Shown: positions 1-14,005 of the stretch, one piece after another
How positions within the stretch are numbered: the stretch's first letter is position 1
Layout of the letters: the number at the start of each line of letters is the position of its first letter
Assembly: GCA_944470555.2 (NCBI GenBank)
Contig: OX104130.1
Span: 45,479,491 to 45,543,490, forward strand
Source: Heterobilharzia americana
Lineage: Eukaryota; Platyhelminthes; Trematoda; Strigeidida; Schistosomatidae
DNA length: 64,000 nt
Reading direction: 5' to 3'
Program-made: the position numbers and the translations under genes
The notes under the pieces: model-generated
Told to the model about the DNA's origin: nothing
Database searches by the model: none
The model's input: only the letters and a program-made list of their open reading frames with translations

Positions 1-699
1 AACCATGAGGTGCAGGTTAGTAGCACTAAAATGAATCATCTCTGACCGCCTTCAATTTAAAGTGACAATTTATGGAGTGTTTTTGGGAAGAAAGAACTCC
101 GATAGGATGCACTATCTAGCTAATCACGAACACGGATTATATGCGGGGTAGCAAAAGGTATCTAAAAGAGGTGTGCTTCCTAATATGAGGAAGCTGAATA
201 TGGGTTGTCTTTTATATAAGGCTGCGATCCAGTCTAGTTCATTCTCTTTGGGCCAGTATTGGAAGTGGTAGCAAATGAGGCGCTGTCGACAAGTGAACTG
301 CCATCGACAATCGACAGAGTACAGTGCATGCCAGATGGATCTCCCCAAGAAGAAACCGTCGCGAAAGGAGTGTTAATTGAACGACCCATCGGTATATGAG
401 GAGCTAAGTATTCTGTAAACTAAATTACTAGCAGGAAAATGGTGGTCTCCAGTTGTGCTTTAGCTTATTGATCTGCCACTTAAATGACCGTCCCGACTGC
501 AATTTAAGGATTTCGCGGAAATGCGGCCATGTTTCTCATTGACTCCAGGGGTTGATCGTAGGGACTTTGATCATGAATGTTAAGCTTTGGAGAGTGGGAA
601 AAGTGAGATTTCCAATGCAGGTGAATAAGTGGATGTTATGCAATAAATTCCCTCATGAATGATCGACGGTAAATCAATGGGAGGCAACCTTTTCTAATC

Positions 700-2100
700 G
701 GTTGGCATTCTAAACCACGAGCCTAATGTGCACATCTTTCAAGGTAAGAACATCTGGGGAGTATGCTCAATAAGCTTGCCTTATACATAAAAATTTGATT
801 ATGAACTCTTATACGTGTAGTAGGAACCAATGAAGTGCTTTGAGGTTGCTTCGACTTGGTCTTGAAGATGTCTGAAAAATCACTCTGCAGGCGATAGTTA
901 CTCTCAGTCGCCATGAGTCGTGAGCCTTCATTTGCCTAATAAGTTCCTCAGAGGTTAACAGAACGCTCGTACTTGGTATCTACATTTCTCAGTTCAATGG
1001 TGAAACGGCAAGCATGGAATAAACTTGTTGACTGTCACATCGCACCAGGAGTGGAAAACTTTTTTCACGCGTTTTCCGAGGTTTAACACATCGATATAAA
1101 AAGTATGACATCTCGCCAGGTATAGAAAGCCCTTTTTTCATGTCTTCTGGTGAGATCTTACCTTGGAAATTCCAAACTCTGGCCTCTTGGTCGGTTAATT
1201 TACAGTTTATAACCTCAGAAAAAGTTTTTGATGGCATCTCCCACCCAATATGTGGTAATCGACATGGGATGGAGCCTTTTTAACAACTGTAAAAGTCATA
1301 CTGCGCCATTGAGACTGCTAAACTGGACACATCACCTGTTATAGCCAGCAAATTCGAGGGCCTTACATCAACTATGTGGACCCTAGGAGGCAGTTCATTG
1401 ACTAGTGATTGTAGGTTTTGCATCACATTCCCAGGTTGTTGGACAACCGATACCGATTTTGGGGATTTATGTTCAGCACTTAGCACAAAGTCCAGGAAAT
1501 CAGAAACAACAGTGGTTTGAACACCTATGGTTCCGCTGTTGCGCAACTCAACATGAAGCTGCCTTTAAGTGCATCTTTCGATTCTATTGTAGATATGACT
1601 ACAGCGTCTGCGGTGACATTATCATTATTGAGAATCATATTCATTTCATGACATGAGGCGAACAAGGCAATAGTCACATCATCAAGGTAGGGCTTTCAGC
1701 GGCAAAGCTTCTACAAATTCACACACACGGGCATTCGATATTTTATCGAAAGAAAGTGTAGCTGCTAAATTACAACCAACCGAAGAGGTTAAAACGGCGA
1801 AGTAATATTCATACAAAGGACCATTCATCGACGCTTTTGTCGGAACCATAGAATCTTGATATTGCTGAGCGACTGCTGGACTGTCTTGAATTGGACAAGA
1901 GCTGCGATCCCCTTGTTTAGTTGGGTGACTTCGGCTGACGGTCACAGGTTTGGACCCTACTTCACCCACGCAGGTCACACTGAGCAGGTAGTAGAGTCGT
2001 TGGCCCCAAAAAAATGCCCGTGGTTCATCACCTACCGCATGAATGTGCAAACAGTCGCTGAAATAAAACGAATCGATCTGTCAAGTGGATGGGTTAGCAT
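700..2100 (-). pseudogene. decayed coding-like patch, unrecognised
   Basis: Minus-strand frames of 122, 88 and 82 codons (2050-1682, 1546-1280, 1237-989) lie close together and seem to continue one another by frame changes. For example, CEFVEALPLKAL is followed one base out of frame by LDDVTIALFASCHEMNMILN. The composition looks protein-like (INCKLTDQEARVWNFQGKIS). I do not recognise the family. It may be a decayed retroelement or host-gene remnant, or chance. Confidence 0.3.
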
Positions 2101-3436
2101 GTGGTAGTTCTGAAAAGCGTTGGATTATCTGAAGGATTTAGCTGACTATAGAAAGACTTTGGCACAGTTATGCTGGTGATAATTCCATCATAGTGTTATC
2201 TAGCAGTATTTTCTACTTCTGAAGGACTTTTCTTGTGACTTCGCTTCACGTAAAGGAAAAAATTATGAATAAGGAGTTCCAGTCGTAGTATGCTAATGTC
2301 AGGTTGGACATTATGACTCCCTTAAGCGTGCGAAATTCCAGGTAACTACACATAATCCACTTCCACAAAGCATCAAATAAACGGCTAGCTGAAACTCGTT
2401 CCAGCAACGGCATTTAATGGCTGCACTTCCGAGCTTTTTACATGAAAATCTTGGGATGTCGAACTTCATGAACCTGTGTGTTTCTGAAATTTACAAACTC
2501 TACTCCAGTAGAAGTTTAAACGAATAATTTAGAGACGATATTCGACTTTTTGTAGGCTTCTTCACATCCGACGGCCCTTCAGCATGGACTTTTACCTAAG
2601 GCAAAAGAGGAAATCGAGAACAGACGAGTCCCTAATTACCCTTGAAAGCTATATCCACTGTGAACGTCTTTTCATTGCTTCGTTAGAAATGGCCAAACGT
2701 GATCGCTTTCTTATTGGAGTGCCCAACATAATTTGATACTCAGGATTCCATAGTTCTACCGTGCCTTCCTAGCAATATGCCCAAGCAATAGAAGTCTCTG
2801 CACTTTAGTGAGTCCACAACATCCATGTGTTATGTCAGAACTTTTAGTGAAAGGTCATGCGAAAAGCTAGCGAAAAATGCGGAGGAATATTTCGCGTGTC
2901 CAGTGATAAAAGTAACTCAAGTAAAGCAAAGAAACTGAACAAGTAGCCTCATTGACAAAGAACCATTTCTGCACATATCGAGTTGCTGCACTTTTTCCTC
3001 GTCTTCTGTAACCTACCTATCTCTAAAATGACCTAGAAGAAGACACAACAAACCATATTACGGTAACTAAATCACCGCGTCTGCACATCATGGACGCCTC
3101 CACCCATACAAATTCAGTGTTGTGAAGGTGAGAAAGGTGGAAGGCTCCAGTTAAGAATCAGATGACCCCTTGGCAGCTAAAGCTTTTCATGGCTTCACAT
3201 GTTTCCCCTAAGGCTTATATCTGCCTTCCTGAAGTGTGTTCATTATCAAGACGACCTGTGACCAATGTCCGCTTTGGCATATCACCCACTTCGACAGCCG
3301 CCTGCCTACAACCGCCGTTTCCTGAAAGAGATTTGTTAGAACTAAACTTTATGTTCCTGTACGTGACCACGTCCACAAAAAGGCCATTACTAATTATTTT
3401 GACTTGTATAAATTCGTCAGAGTAATTTTCAGGAAA
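2101..3436. other. no recognisable feature
   Basis: Only short overlapping frames on both strands (for example 3162-3425) without recognisable motifs. Probably decayed repeat DNA. Confidence 0.4.
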
Positions 3437-3757
3437 TGTCCTCGTGCGAACTTGACAGACGCAAAGACCAATCACTAATTATTCAAACTCGTTATATACC
3501 CACGAATACGAGACCAAGGAAGAACACGATAGCGTAGCTGGATGGAGTAGTATATTTAGGCGGTTGTGCCGAGATACCGGTGCATTTCAACTAACTGGCT
3601 AGAGTCGAATACGAGCAGTGCAACGTAACACGACAGCGTGCCAAGTGGCGAGGATGCTTGACTGGGTGCATTCAGCTTAGCCAGTCCAGTTAAATTATCA
3701 AGGTCAGCATCAATGTTGAGTCTCGTCGGACTCTAGGCCATGGATTTTGGGGACGCC
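3437..3757 (+). repeat. LTR-like interspersed repeat, copy 1
   Basis: About 320 bp beginning TGTCCTCG, with a TATA-like ttatatacccac near base 60. It shares long similarity with the segments at 6188-6485 and 44722-44401 (minus): acttgacagacgc, ttatatacccacga, gcagtgcaacgtaacacga, aaggtcagcatcaatg. Size, TG start and internal TATA suggest a solo LTR. No flanking duplication was established. Confidence 0.6.
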
Positions 3758-4189
3758 ACAACTTTTCGTCTCATAAAAGCTTCCCTAGTATTTTGGCGTC
3801 GCTTTCTTAGGACTATGTGTTTATAGCTTTTTAAAATAAACATATTGATGGCTGGATCATTGTTGTCTTATTCTAAACAGAACGAATGAGTTAGTTAAAA
3901 GCCATCGTCGAAGGACTTGCCAAGTATAAATAGTGACCGACCCTGATAAAAGTGAATTTGGAAACGGCTGATTGAAATTGTTGCAACCTTTAGCTGCCAA
4001 CAGAGGGATAAGGCAAACTGGAGAAAGAAAGCAATATACATAGTAAGCTATCCACCTCACGGCTCCTTTGAGATATTATACCACTTTATACAGCTAGTAT
4101 GCTAACATTGTATTTTCCTTCTACACACTGACTACTTTACAGGAGTTTCCTCACATAACGCAAGGCAGTCGCCCAAAGTCAATAGCTCA

Positions 4190-4343
4190 CGAGTATCGTA
4201 ACGTAACACGATAATGGGCCAAGCGGTGCGTATGCTTGGACGTGTGCCTTCATCCTAGTTAGGTCGTCAGAACTATAGGTGTCAGCGCCAACTTTTTATC
4301 TCGTCGAACCTTAGGCCACTGATTTCGGGGAATTATTTGCCGC
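4190..4343 (+). repeat. LTR-like interspersed repeat, partial copy
   Basis: Corresponds to the 3' half of the repeat at 3437-3757: cgtaacgtaacacgata, atgcttgg, tctcgtcgaacc and ggccactgatttcgggga align in order. The 5' half is missing or too diverged. Confidence 0.5.
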
Positions 4344-6187
4344 TATTGCTCACTAGCCATCCTTGTTTGTGGGATCATGAAGACCCGAGAGTGATACCAG
4401 TAGGAGGTGTAAACCCAGTGGTTTCACTGTAAGTAAGAGTCTGCCGATGGGCCAACCGTAATAAGTGCCTCAGGTTTTCTGAGCTTATTCTACGGTGTTG
4501 CAGACAGAGGTAAACTGACGAATCAACTAGTAGGCCGATCGCAACGTACGCAGTGCGTTGACGTTCTCTTCGGTGCTCAATACAACCGGAACAAAATAGC
4601 AGTCTTTAATACCAAGAAAACGTTTCACTTAGATGCGAAAAGTTTATATGCTGCATGGAAAGAACCAATACATCCACTAAGAAATTCGATTTTTTCTTTC
4701 TTGGAAAGTTTATGACAGGCCATTTGCAAAAGAAAATGGTAACATAACGAAAAGATGCTAGATAGTTGTGATGCAATGCACAACATTGCTAGTTATGCAT
4801 GGAAGTGTGTGTCGATTTTTTCAACCGTAGATATCTGTTTAACTAAACAAGTCTACTTAGCATTTCGTTCTAACCGCGCCTAGTTAGGTGGCTTCACCAA
4901 CAGATCGCGTTGTTTTGCCATCTGTCAGTCGTCGGTGAAGGGCATTTACAAGTGGGCCGTAATGGTACAGCAAATCTATTCCAATAACGAGCATGGAAGC
5001 ATCAAACAGAATAAATATCCAGCGAACGGGATTTAATTATAAGTTTCAAGGAGTATTTGCCATCATAATTAATGGGTCACGAAAATATAATCAACTGATC
5101 TAGAGTTTGAAAGAAAACGACATTCAGATGCATTTTAATTTTCCCTGTTTAATGGCCAGAGATAACAAGCCGTCTCATCGACAAGTTATAGCAGTTCCTA
5201 CAGTGAAGAAATTAGACCTTCGCGGAGATAATTACCGTGTGGATTAATAAAAGCTTAATAAATTTCAATTACAATCTCTGAAAACTTTTCTACAAATGAA
5301 ACCGTAAAAATTTATTCCCAGAAAAGCAAACCATGCTTTCACTTCATACGTCTTCTTCCGTTGCATTTGAATAAGCACACTGTACGCAGCAGTGGAAAAG
5401 TAACAAATAATTAATAGTAGTATCGGCTAGACACAAGCCTACTTAGTTCCTTTATCAAACACATGGCAGCTACTGTGAGAACCTGACTGTATCTTTTGGT
5501 TACGACCGAATTGTTTTCTTAGGATTACCATAGTCAACATCCTTTTCAGGTTGTAATTTCTAAAGACATTCTGAGGGAAAAAATTGGTTTAGTGAATTGC
5601 AACCGCCTATAAAAGGTATCTTTTTTGTAATATAAATTGAGGTGGTATATTCGCGAATAAAGAGTTATATAGGTTTTTCAGTTTTACTAGAGACGTCTAG
5701 GTTTCCAATGTGTAAAGTCTACCTATTAAAACATGAAATACATTAAGGTTCGTAAAACATCATGATAGAAACTCAAAACGATCGCCAAATACACGTGAAT
5801 CCTTTCTAAGTCAAACAGATTCAAAGGACTTTAGGCATCAGTTGCCAACTTGGTAAACTACCATACTTACTGCATTATTCCTTGGCGTTTATTTTGATGC
5901 CAATGAACTTAATCCTAGAAAATGTAAATATCGACCACCAATTAAAAATTCTGAAAAGGTTCACTAGAATGAGTTCAGGAAACAGCAAAAAGCTGCACTC
6001 AAGACTGAGGGAAGATTTGAAGAATGTAGCGAAAAGTCGAGTAGATGAAAATAACTCATTATCTAGTAACTACCTACCTGGTAACTATCAATTAACGGAC
6101 AAGTGCACTGTGCTGCAGTCCCTTCTGTACTGTTGTACAACAGCGAGACGCAGTCATTAAAAGTAGGCGACATGAAGTTTTAGGCAT
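4344..6187. other. no recognisable feature
   Basis: AT-rich sequence between two LTR-like copies. A 92-codon plus-strand frame at 5882-6160 has no recognisable motif. Confidence 0.4.
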
Positions 6188-6485
6188 TGTCCTGGTGCAA
6201 ACTTGACAGCCGTAGGGACCAATCACTAATTATTTGCACTTGTAATAAACTCACGAATACGAGGCCATGGAAAAACGCAATGGCGTAGACGGACAGAATA
6301 GTATATTGCAGTAGCTGTGACAAAATACCGATGCGTTTCGACTAGCTGGCTGGAGAGTCGATTACAAGCAATGTAGCGTAACATGACAGCGTGCTTAATG
6401 GCGTGAATGCGAGTCGGTAAAACTACGAAGGTCAGAATTACTGTTGAGTCTTATCGAACCCTGAGCTACTGATTCTGGAGAAGTA
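6188..6485 (+). repeat. LTR-like interspersed repeat, copy 2
   Basis: Aligns along its length with 3437-3757 (tgtcctggtgcaaacttgac, accaatcactaattatt, ctcacgaatacgaggcca, gcgtaacatgacagcgtgc, ctactgattctgg). Its TATA region is diverged (ttgtaataaactcacg). Confidence 0.55.
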
Positions 6486-6522
6486 AATGATGCTACGAAG
6501 TAATCGTGGCAGTTTGCCCAGT

Positions 6523-7050
6523 GCACAGATGTTTTCCTAGTATCGCCTGCGTTCGGTGAAATCACAGTGTGGGCAAAATCGAGGTCAGACGAAGCGTACT
6601 AGGCAAGACAACTGATGAGGTTGTGAAGCTTAGTCAATTGAGATGGCTTGGGCATATACTACGTATGCCAAGTCCCCGCCTAACTCTACGTGCTATGGTG
6701 AGGGGTTAGTTTAGACTGAAGGGGGATTCGGAGTGATTAGACTTAGACTTGGCACCTGTCGATGAGGTCCCTAACTGTTGGCGTGAGCCATGTGGGGAGT
6801 TGTCGACTACCTGGCTAGATTTCCTGAGATGAAGGGAATCAGTGGTTGAGCACGGTTGGTGACATAACTGAAGACTGGTCGCAGTGGTGGAAATGCATTC
6901 ACTCTCTGAAGTCATCTAAAGCTTGAGTATTAGCACTAACTTTTATTTTCAAAATGATTATTCTGTCGCACGATTTTGTCTACTTTGATATCACTTTTCT
7001 ATCTACCTGTTCTGTGTACTACTATGAAGTGCAGCAACTTCAACTTCTCA
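6523..7050 (+). mobile_element. RTE LINE 3' fragment
   Basis: Read against the intact RTE ORF2 at 16350-19394, this matches the C-terminal part: the region of [10 protein letters not shown], then DEVVKLSQLRWLGHILRMPS, then the end of the ORF and 3' UTR near gaagtgcagcaacttcaact. It is broken by stops and frameshifts, so it is an old 5'-truncated copy. Its right end is approximate. Confidence 0.75.
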
Positions 7051-10000
7051 CGTATGTGAGTGAACAGCACGTGGCATAACCATATTCCCATAAATACAAA
7101 TGCTTTACCATGTACTTAGCTTCAGCTACTGAAGTAGGAGCAGCACCTGGTGTCAGTATAGTTAAAATGCCGGTTCTTGATTTTTTTTTCCTTTCACAGG
7201 TTAAGATTTCTCATATGACCTGTGAAAGTGTCACCTATTTTAACTGACATATTACTTGAAAGAGAAACGCATTTATTTCTGTAGTTTACAAAATTCCGTC
7301 ACTATTTAGACCTGGATAGACACTTGAAGAGAAAGTACTTTTAAGAAATGGAAATCTATCAAAGTCGTTCATTGACTATCACGCCATGGAGTATCCATCT
7401 CTTACTGACTAAAAAGCTTATGTACAAGTGGAACTTAAGCACTGTGGTTGCGTATAATTCCATGTTAGCTTGTTCTCTGAGCATTCTAGGCAATGAAACA
7501 GTATCGCTTACTGTATGAGAAATAAGCAATAACTGAAAAATAAATAGGATTGTTTTGCTGTAGGAAATATCAAACGAACACAAGAAAAACAGTCATTTGA
7601 CATTTCAAAAAAAAATACCGATACCATCGACAATGAGTGAGTAGCTTCTTTGTTAACACCTAAAACGTAGAATATAAACGAACAAACACTCCTAATGGTA
7701 AAATCCCAGGAATTCTGTTACTCTGAAATTCCAAAAGGAATGACAGAATATCAAGTATTCAGTAAAGTAATAGGCATATGTTTCCGAATGGTATGACTAA
7801 ACAATTTTTAAGTACTCGCCAGATCCACAAACTTCAGCTTATTTATGCTTCTCTGGATAGCAAAAGTTTCTTCCTAATTTTATGAAGCTGGAAGTATGCA
7901 TTGAGAAGTTTCGTTGACCACAATACTCTTTAACTTTGTAACTAATATTCATGCATGTTTCCGTAGGCAACATTGCCTTTCACATATGTAAAAGTAGTGT
8001 TTTATTTTGCAGGTAAGTTACTTCTACCAAGATATAAATTTGTAGCCAAAATCAGAAATTACTGTGTAGACAGATAACAAAGAACAAACGATACAAGATG
8101 AGTATATTATCTCTCACAAAATTTGCTCGTACTTGAAAAACTACCACGCAGCTTAGTGGTGTTCACTACCCGTATCCCAGTTACTATCTGAAACAAAGCT
8201 AAACTTTAATGCGACTAAAGTGCTGTTTTAAAAAATATTTTCCACCAGTCTCTTTAACCATTATTAGTTCTTTAGTAAAATCCATTCCTTCCTCGTGACA
8301 ACTGGCTGCATTTTTTTCCCGACTCAACAATAGGGGAACCGGAATGCTAAAACAGACTAAACAGGAATATCATACAGTACTACTTACTATTATCAAGTAA
8401 ATGTCACTGAGCCATAATGAACGAAAGTTGATGTGGAACAATGTTCAATCATAGCAGCTAAGCTTTACCATAATCTTAAATAAACATGAGAATGAGGTAA
8501 TTTATTTGCTTAAGATCTCACATCAAATCGTTTACAAAGGTTCGACATAGCTGGACAAAAAATACTAGATGCAGTAGAATTAGGATGGGAAAACCCTACA
8601 GGGTGCTAGACCAAACTAATGATGTTCTTCTATGTGGTAAGTTAGATCGATATATAGCATGGCAATCTTCACACTCCATCTGCCGGTGAAATGTGCGTAG
8701 AGTATTCTGATAGCTTTCAATACCATAACTAGATTCGAGCATATGACTAAAGCACGTATAATGTTTATGTTGAGTCAAATTTCTGTCAACAGACATATCC
8801 TGAACTACTACCAATATCTGCGAAAATTAGAATACCGTAAATCATACTACCTCGTACCCCAGTGCTTTAAATACTTACTTAACAAGCATTTCAGAATTTC
8901 AAGTATGCGGTTACATGACCATTGACTCACGCCACTCCTTCGGCTAGAGAGGACCAGACAACAGAATAAATGAAACTCGGCTTTGTATTTATTTTCAGAA
9001 AAAACCTACTTAGAAGTCCTTTTGTAACCGTTTTACATGCTTTCTAAACACCTGTTGATAGTGTCATTGAAGAGCAATAGTAATTTTGTGGCCTTCATGG
9101 ATGCGTTGCACATTTGTAGTTGTGTCGTGGACACGTTGTTCACCCGCATAGAAACATAACCTGTAAATCTATTAGGAGTAAAATAAAGAGTGCGAGTAAA
9201 ATAGTTGTGAATATCTCCTCTTATGTTCAGTCCCGTTGGTACAACCCATGAGAGAAAGGCTGTTGCGGAGAGCGAACCGTATAGAGGTCATAATCACTTG
9301 GTACTATTGAATATTTTGCAGTTATCAGTCCCAATCACGTATAGCAAGTCTACTAGTTTACTGCCATCAAAACACATACACTCATAAAACTTAAGTAGTT
9401 TATAATCATCACTAAATCAAACAACACAATGTTGTTAGAAGCCAAACACTAATTATTAACAACAGTGAAGTTTGGCTTTTTAGATATCGGTAAATGTTCT
9501 GAAACGTTTTTTAGTTTCGAGTAAAATGTGAGCTATTGATTATCTTAGGCGAATAAGAATGTGAAAACCAATTACCAAGTGATAAAACAATACGCGAAAG
9601 TTGTATCACTGTTTGACGTTCATGAAGAACGATTTTTAACTGATATAAGCAGAATATATCCACTAGGTAAATTGATAGAATTTAACCATGTTCTAAAACC
9701 GACATAACTCCCAAAGGATACCTTAGGAAACGTTTACTGACAAGCGCCAATACTAAACTGCATTTAAAGTTTTAGCAACCTTGGCTTAAGTCACTCAGCA
9801 AGAAATGAAAATGGTCAAACTCAAATTTCCAAACATAGTATGTATATACACTTTTTATTTCTCTTAACCACTACGGTTAAACTCCGAAAGCAAATATTTG
9901 ACCGAACAAGGTAGTAAAAATTATTCGTGAAAGTAATCAAACCTTGAATGTAATTTTAGGTTGAATATTAAACCACTCTAAATCTGTTTATAGATTGCGC

Positions 10001-10109
10001 ATCGAAAGTGAAGAGATGACATGTTTTCGCGGAATGCATAATAAATTACACTTTTAATCATTTTCTAGCTAAACGCCTTTGATTTAAAAACGTTCATGTC
10101 ACTTCATGA

Positions 10110-10173
<64 letters not shown>

Positions 10174-13100
10174 CAACTGTTCAGCTTCTTCATTATTCAG
10201 TGTACAATGTCGCACTCAGAAACACCACTTGTGCTATTTGTGGAAGTATTGAAAACCCAAATCGAGACAAATGTATTTCTCCCTCAGATTAAATTCTGAC
10301 CATACTTCGCGATGATACGTTTGGTACCACCACGGCTACCCAGTTTCTGGAAAGACTCTGGATACAATATACGTGAATTGTGACCTTCTACCAGGATAAA
10401 ATCGAAATACTGTTAATTCGACGAAATATCTTGCTTTGATGAGACTTTTTAAACACGCTAGGATAAATTAAGTCAGTTACCAAAAGGTAAAAAACTTTGG
10501 GCGAATTAGAGACCGTCAATTGTTATGTGCTGGTCAATAATATTTATATACGAAAACAAATCAAGACTACCTAATTCTACATTCTTTCCTGTCCATTGAC
10601 TCAATTTTCAACATAATACTAGTGAGACTATAGTTATTGATACAATTACAATTCAGGTAAAATTACTGACATGCGTTCTCAAGATGTATTTCTTTTTACC
10701 CTTAAAACTTCATAAAAAAACCATCCCTCAGTTAAGTGAGTCAACTTATTATTTTGCATAGAATGCATACTTAGTCACTAGTATGTAATACTCATGAAAA
10801 CAAAGGTTGAAGAAGGTAAGGATCACCAAAGATTGGACTCACTAAAGAAGTTACTGACTGTTAATAAATGCCATGTACAGAAACCTAAACTAGGTCCAAA
10901 TATTCTTAAGTGCACGCGGATGAAGAATATAAATAGCTTAAATTCACTCACACTGGAGTAGATAGATTGACCGTCTTCCTTCAAAGCTTGAAAAAGCCTA
11001 AACATACCTTCCGTAATAATCAGAAATCTTTCCTATTAATTTCAGTATCTTTTCTGTTTCTGTACTACTACCAGCAACGACAAATACTGAGTGAGGTTTC
11101 ATGCTAACTAGTCTGTATATTTACAGAAAAATCCAAACTAAGGGCTAAGACCTGCTGTATTTTGTTATCATAATGCCTTGAATTAGTAACATCTTAAGTC
11201 ATAATGGGAATTGTATCCATTGTGAATTATGAAAACGTCTGCAACGTGTAAGTGTCTTTGCAATAGGTAATCAAAAGGTCTGCAGAAATGCAGGTAGTAA
11301 AGTCCTGTACTTAAATTCAGAAATCGAATCATTAACAAAAGGTAGGAAGGTAAAATACATTTTGACAGGATTTTGAGTATGTATGAAGATGGAAAACGTT
11401 TTTTTTCTCCTAAGGGGTAAAAAATTAAAGAAAAACACTCGCTAAATAGACAAAAATAAATTTAAAAAGAGTTACTTCATTCCATAAATGTGTTAACTAA
11501 ATATGTAATGTGTATATGCAGGTGATTATTTCCATAAGAAGAGTAATATTGATTAACACAATAAAGTGGAAATTGAAAACTGAATAACGCATTAACTGAA
11601 TCATCTTGTACATTAGCTTATTTATCATCTACGAATTGTACAAACAAACATAGGCGAAGGACTAACCAACACAGGATTTAATTAACTCAGTGATACAGAG
11701 GTATTACATGTGTTCTTTCCAGTTTAAAACTCTTTCTGCATAGACATACTGAACTTGAAAACTTGTATAACTTTATTTATATTCACAAAAGCGATTCAGC
11801 CGAAATAAAAATGAACTGTAGACGTTCCAAAACCAGGAAAGACTTGAGTGAACAAATTGCGAGCTGATACATTGCCTTTAAGAGAGAAAAAAACCAATAC
11901 ATAAGGGAAACCTTAAACAATTACCACTATGATGAATAGAAATTAGCAACACAAGTGAATAAACAAAATTTTATGTACTCATACATATCAGTACACTGAA
12001 GCAGGTCCATTATCGTTTACATTCGACCAGAAAGTGAAATGGCTGTAATTTTTCATCTTTTCATTTACTTCTTTACTACTTAGAAGTAGCCTCTGGCAGA
12101 CAGGCAAACAAATAAGTGTACGAAAATTAATCTGTCACAGCCTCAGTTGGGGTGACTTTAAAGGCCACCCTAACAACTGCTGAGATAACCAATTACGGTT
12201 CTGAATTTTGTGGAAAACTAACCTCACAGTCGAAATACCGATATCTGAATGGTTATTCCAGCAGTTGCTACGGTGATCTCTAAAATCGCTCCTCGGTTGA
12301 CATATTTAGGTTCATGTTCGAGTACGTCACAGAAAAACATATTTGCGATGGTACACAAATAGACGGTCTAGGCCATTAACAAGACAATAAACTGACTCAG
12401 CTAAAAGACTCAACCACCAACCAAGCATTACTCTCAATATAATCGTCAGGTGTTTCCTTAGTCTTCGTCCGAATGGAAAGACATGACTGTGCATTCTTCT
12501 GTATAGTAACTACCCAGTCACGATCCACTTTCTCTGATAGGTTGTTATTCTTATGCAGCTCAGTCTAAATATCATGGCTACTTAAAATCAATCAGTTGCT
12601 TCATATCTCTCATTCAGATAGAGTTCGATTAGGAGAAAAACCTAGCCGAAAACATAGTGTGATGAAAAATGAACAGACCGTCGAGTTAGTATCCAGGAGA
12701 CTACTGATTTGAACTCAATCAAGATCAAATCTTCTTGTGAGCTTTAATCATCATCACAGGAAATGAGTGATGACAAACTGCAAAATTAAATCTACAGAGA
12801 GATTCACAAACAACTGGTTGACAGGTCAAACTAGAGTACGACACAATAATGAACAAAACGAAAGTATGAAATTCCCCAAAGCCACAAAGTTTTTTTAATG
12901 GACGAGGGACTGATTAACTGAGAATGTTGTGAAGTTACTTCAAATGAAAGGGTTATAACACACATTAAACACGATAAAATGAATCACTTTATCAGAAAGA
13001 GGTTTATATTCTATCAGGATATAGCGTAATTATGTGAAGTCTCTGACTACAAGTTTAAGTAACAGAAAATGAACAGAAGTTGATAGCCGGTTAAGCTCAA

Positions 13101-13855
13101 GGAGGAAACCAAAAAGAGATCCAAGGAGATTCCTAATGAGTTTCTTTAACTTAGATACTTGCGGTTTAACCACTAGGTCACAAGTTAAAATCCAATTACA
13201 TGTATCGACGTTTAGACATACAGACATTATCATTAACCTTCAGGTAATAGGTTCGTAGCACAGTGAACAGATCTTGGTGTATTTGGTATTTTGAATAGTT
13301 TTTTATTCATCACAACCAACAAACCAAACAATCTTACACCCTTCATAAACAATTAACATTTATGTCAGCTAGTATTTTATTCTCCTTGATTTTTGCAGTA
13401 GATAAACTGTAACAGGTAAGTAGTGATGGTCTATCCTGGTAAAAATGTATGGAAGTAGGTGAAGAATATCAACTAATTGGACATGGATGGATGTTAACTC
13501 TGGTCATCAAACTGGAATGGCATAATGAGCGTTTAGTTCAGCTTAAAGTTTATTGCATTCGATTACCAAAGGTAATAGATATAGAAGGAATGAATGGATA
13601 GTAAAATATTGATAGTAACGATGTGAATAAAAAAACAGTGAAGTTGAAACCAAAATGAATTTTCCATTTCGTTTTGTATATTCAGAACATTTCACTGACT
13701 GATTATAATGACCTAACAACCGAATTAGGAAACAAATAAACACGAATCTAATTTACTGCCGATTCGTATACATGCTAGTAAAGTGGTGTTATAATTGGAG
13801 TTATTTCATTTTAAGATCAACGGGTTTATATACATAACGCAACTATTAATATTAC
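7051..13855. other. AT-rich non-coding stretch
   Basis: About 6.8 kb downstream of the last recognised chaperone exon in the direction of transcription; it may be more intron. Only frames below about 80 codons are present and none has a motif I know. The (AT)n tract at 10,110 lies inside. The missing terminal J-protein exon was looked for here and not found. Confidence 0.5.
10110..10173. repeat. (AT)n microsatellite
   Basis: About 64 bp of nearly pure alternating TA with a small interruption (attatatataata) in the middle. The frame of YIYIY codons crossing it is a by-product. Confidence 0.97.
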
Positions 13856-14005
13856 CTTGATCAAAGCCATCAGCTGCTAAGAGCTCTCCACTATCGTATT
13901 TGCGGCGTTTTTCAGGGTCTGATAATACACTGTAGGCTTCGCCTATTTCTTTGAACTTACGTTCGTGTTCTTTTAAAGTAGCTTCGTCTGCGCTGGTGTG
14001 ACGAT
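13856..14005 (-). CDS. DNAJC7: DNAJC7-like exon, J-domain helices III and IV
   Basis: This 150-bp exon begins with the last two bases of the HPD Asp codon, then [39 protein letters not shown] and a short acidic tail. It ends in phase 1 at donor GTAATA (13855). The human protein continues from here with about 50 residues ending in a Phe/Gly-rich tail; that terminal exon was not found in 1-13,855. Confidence 0.93.

Noticed and set aside
10096..10299. Frame rich in Tyr-Ile repeats
   Set aside because: It is a translation of the (AT)n tract, not a protein.
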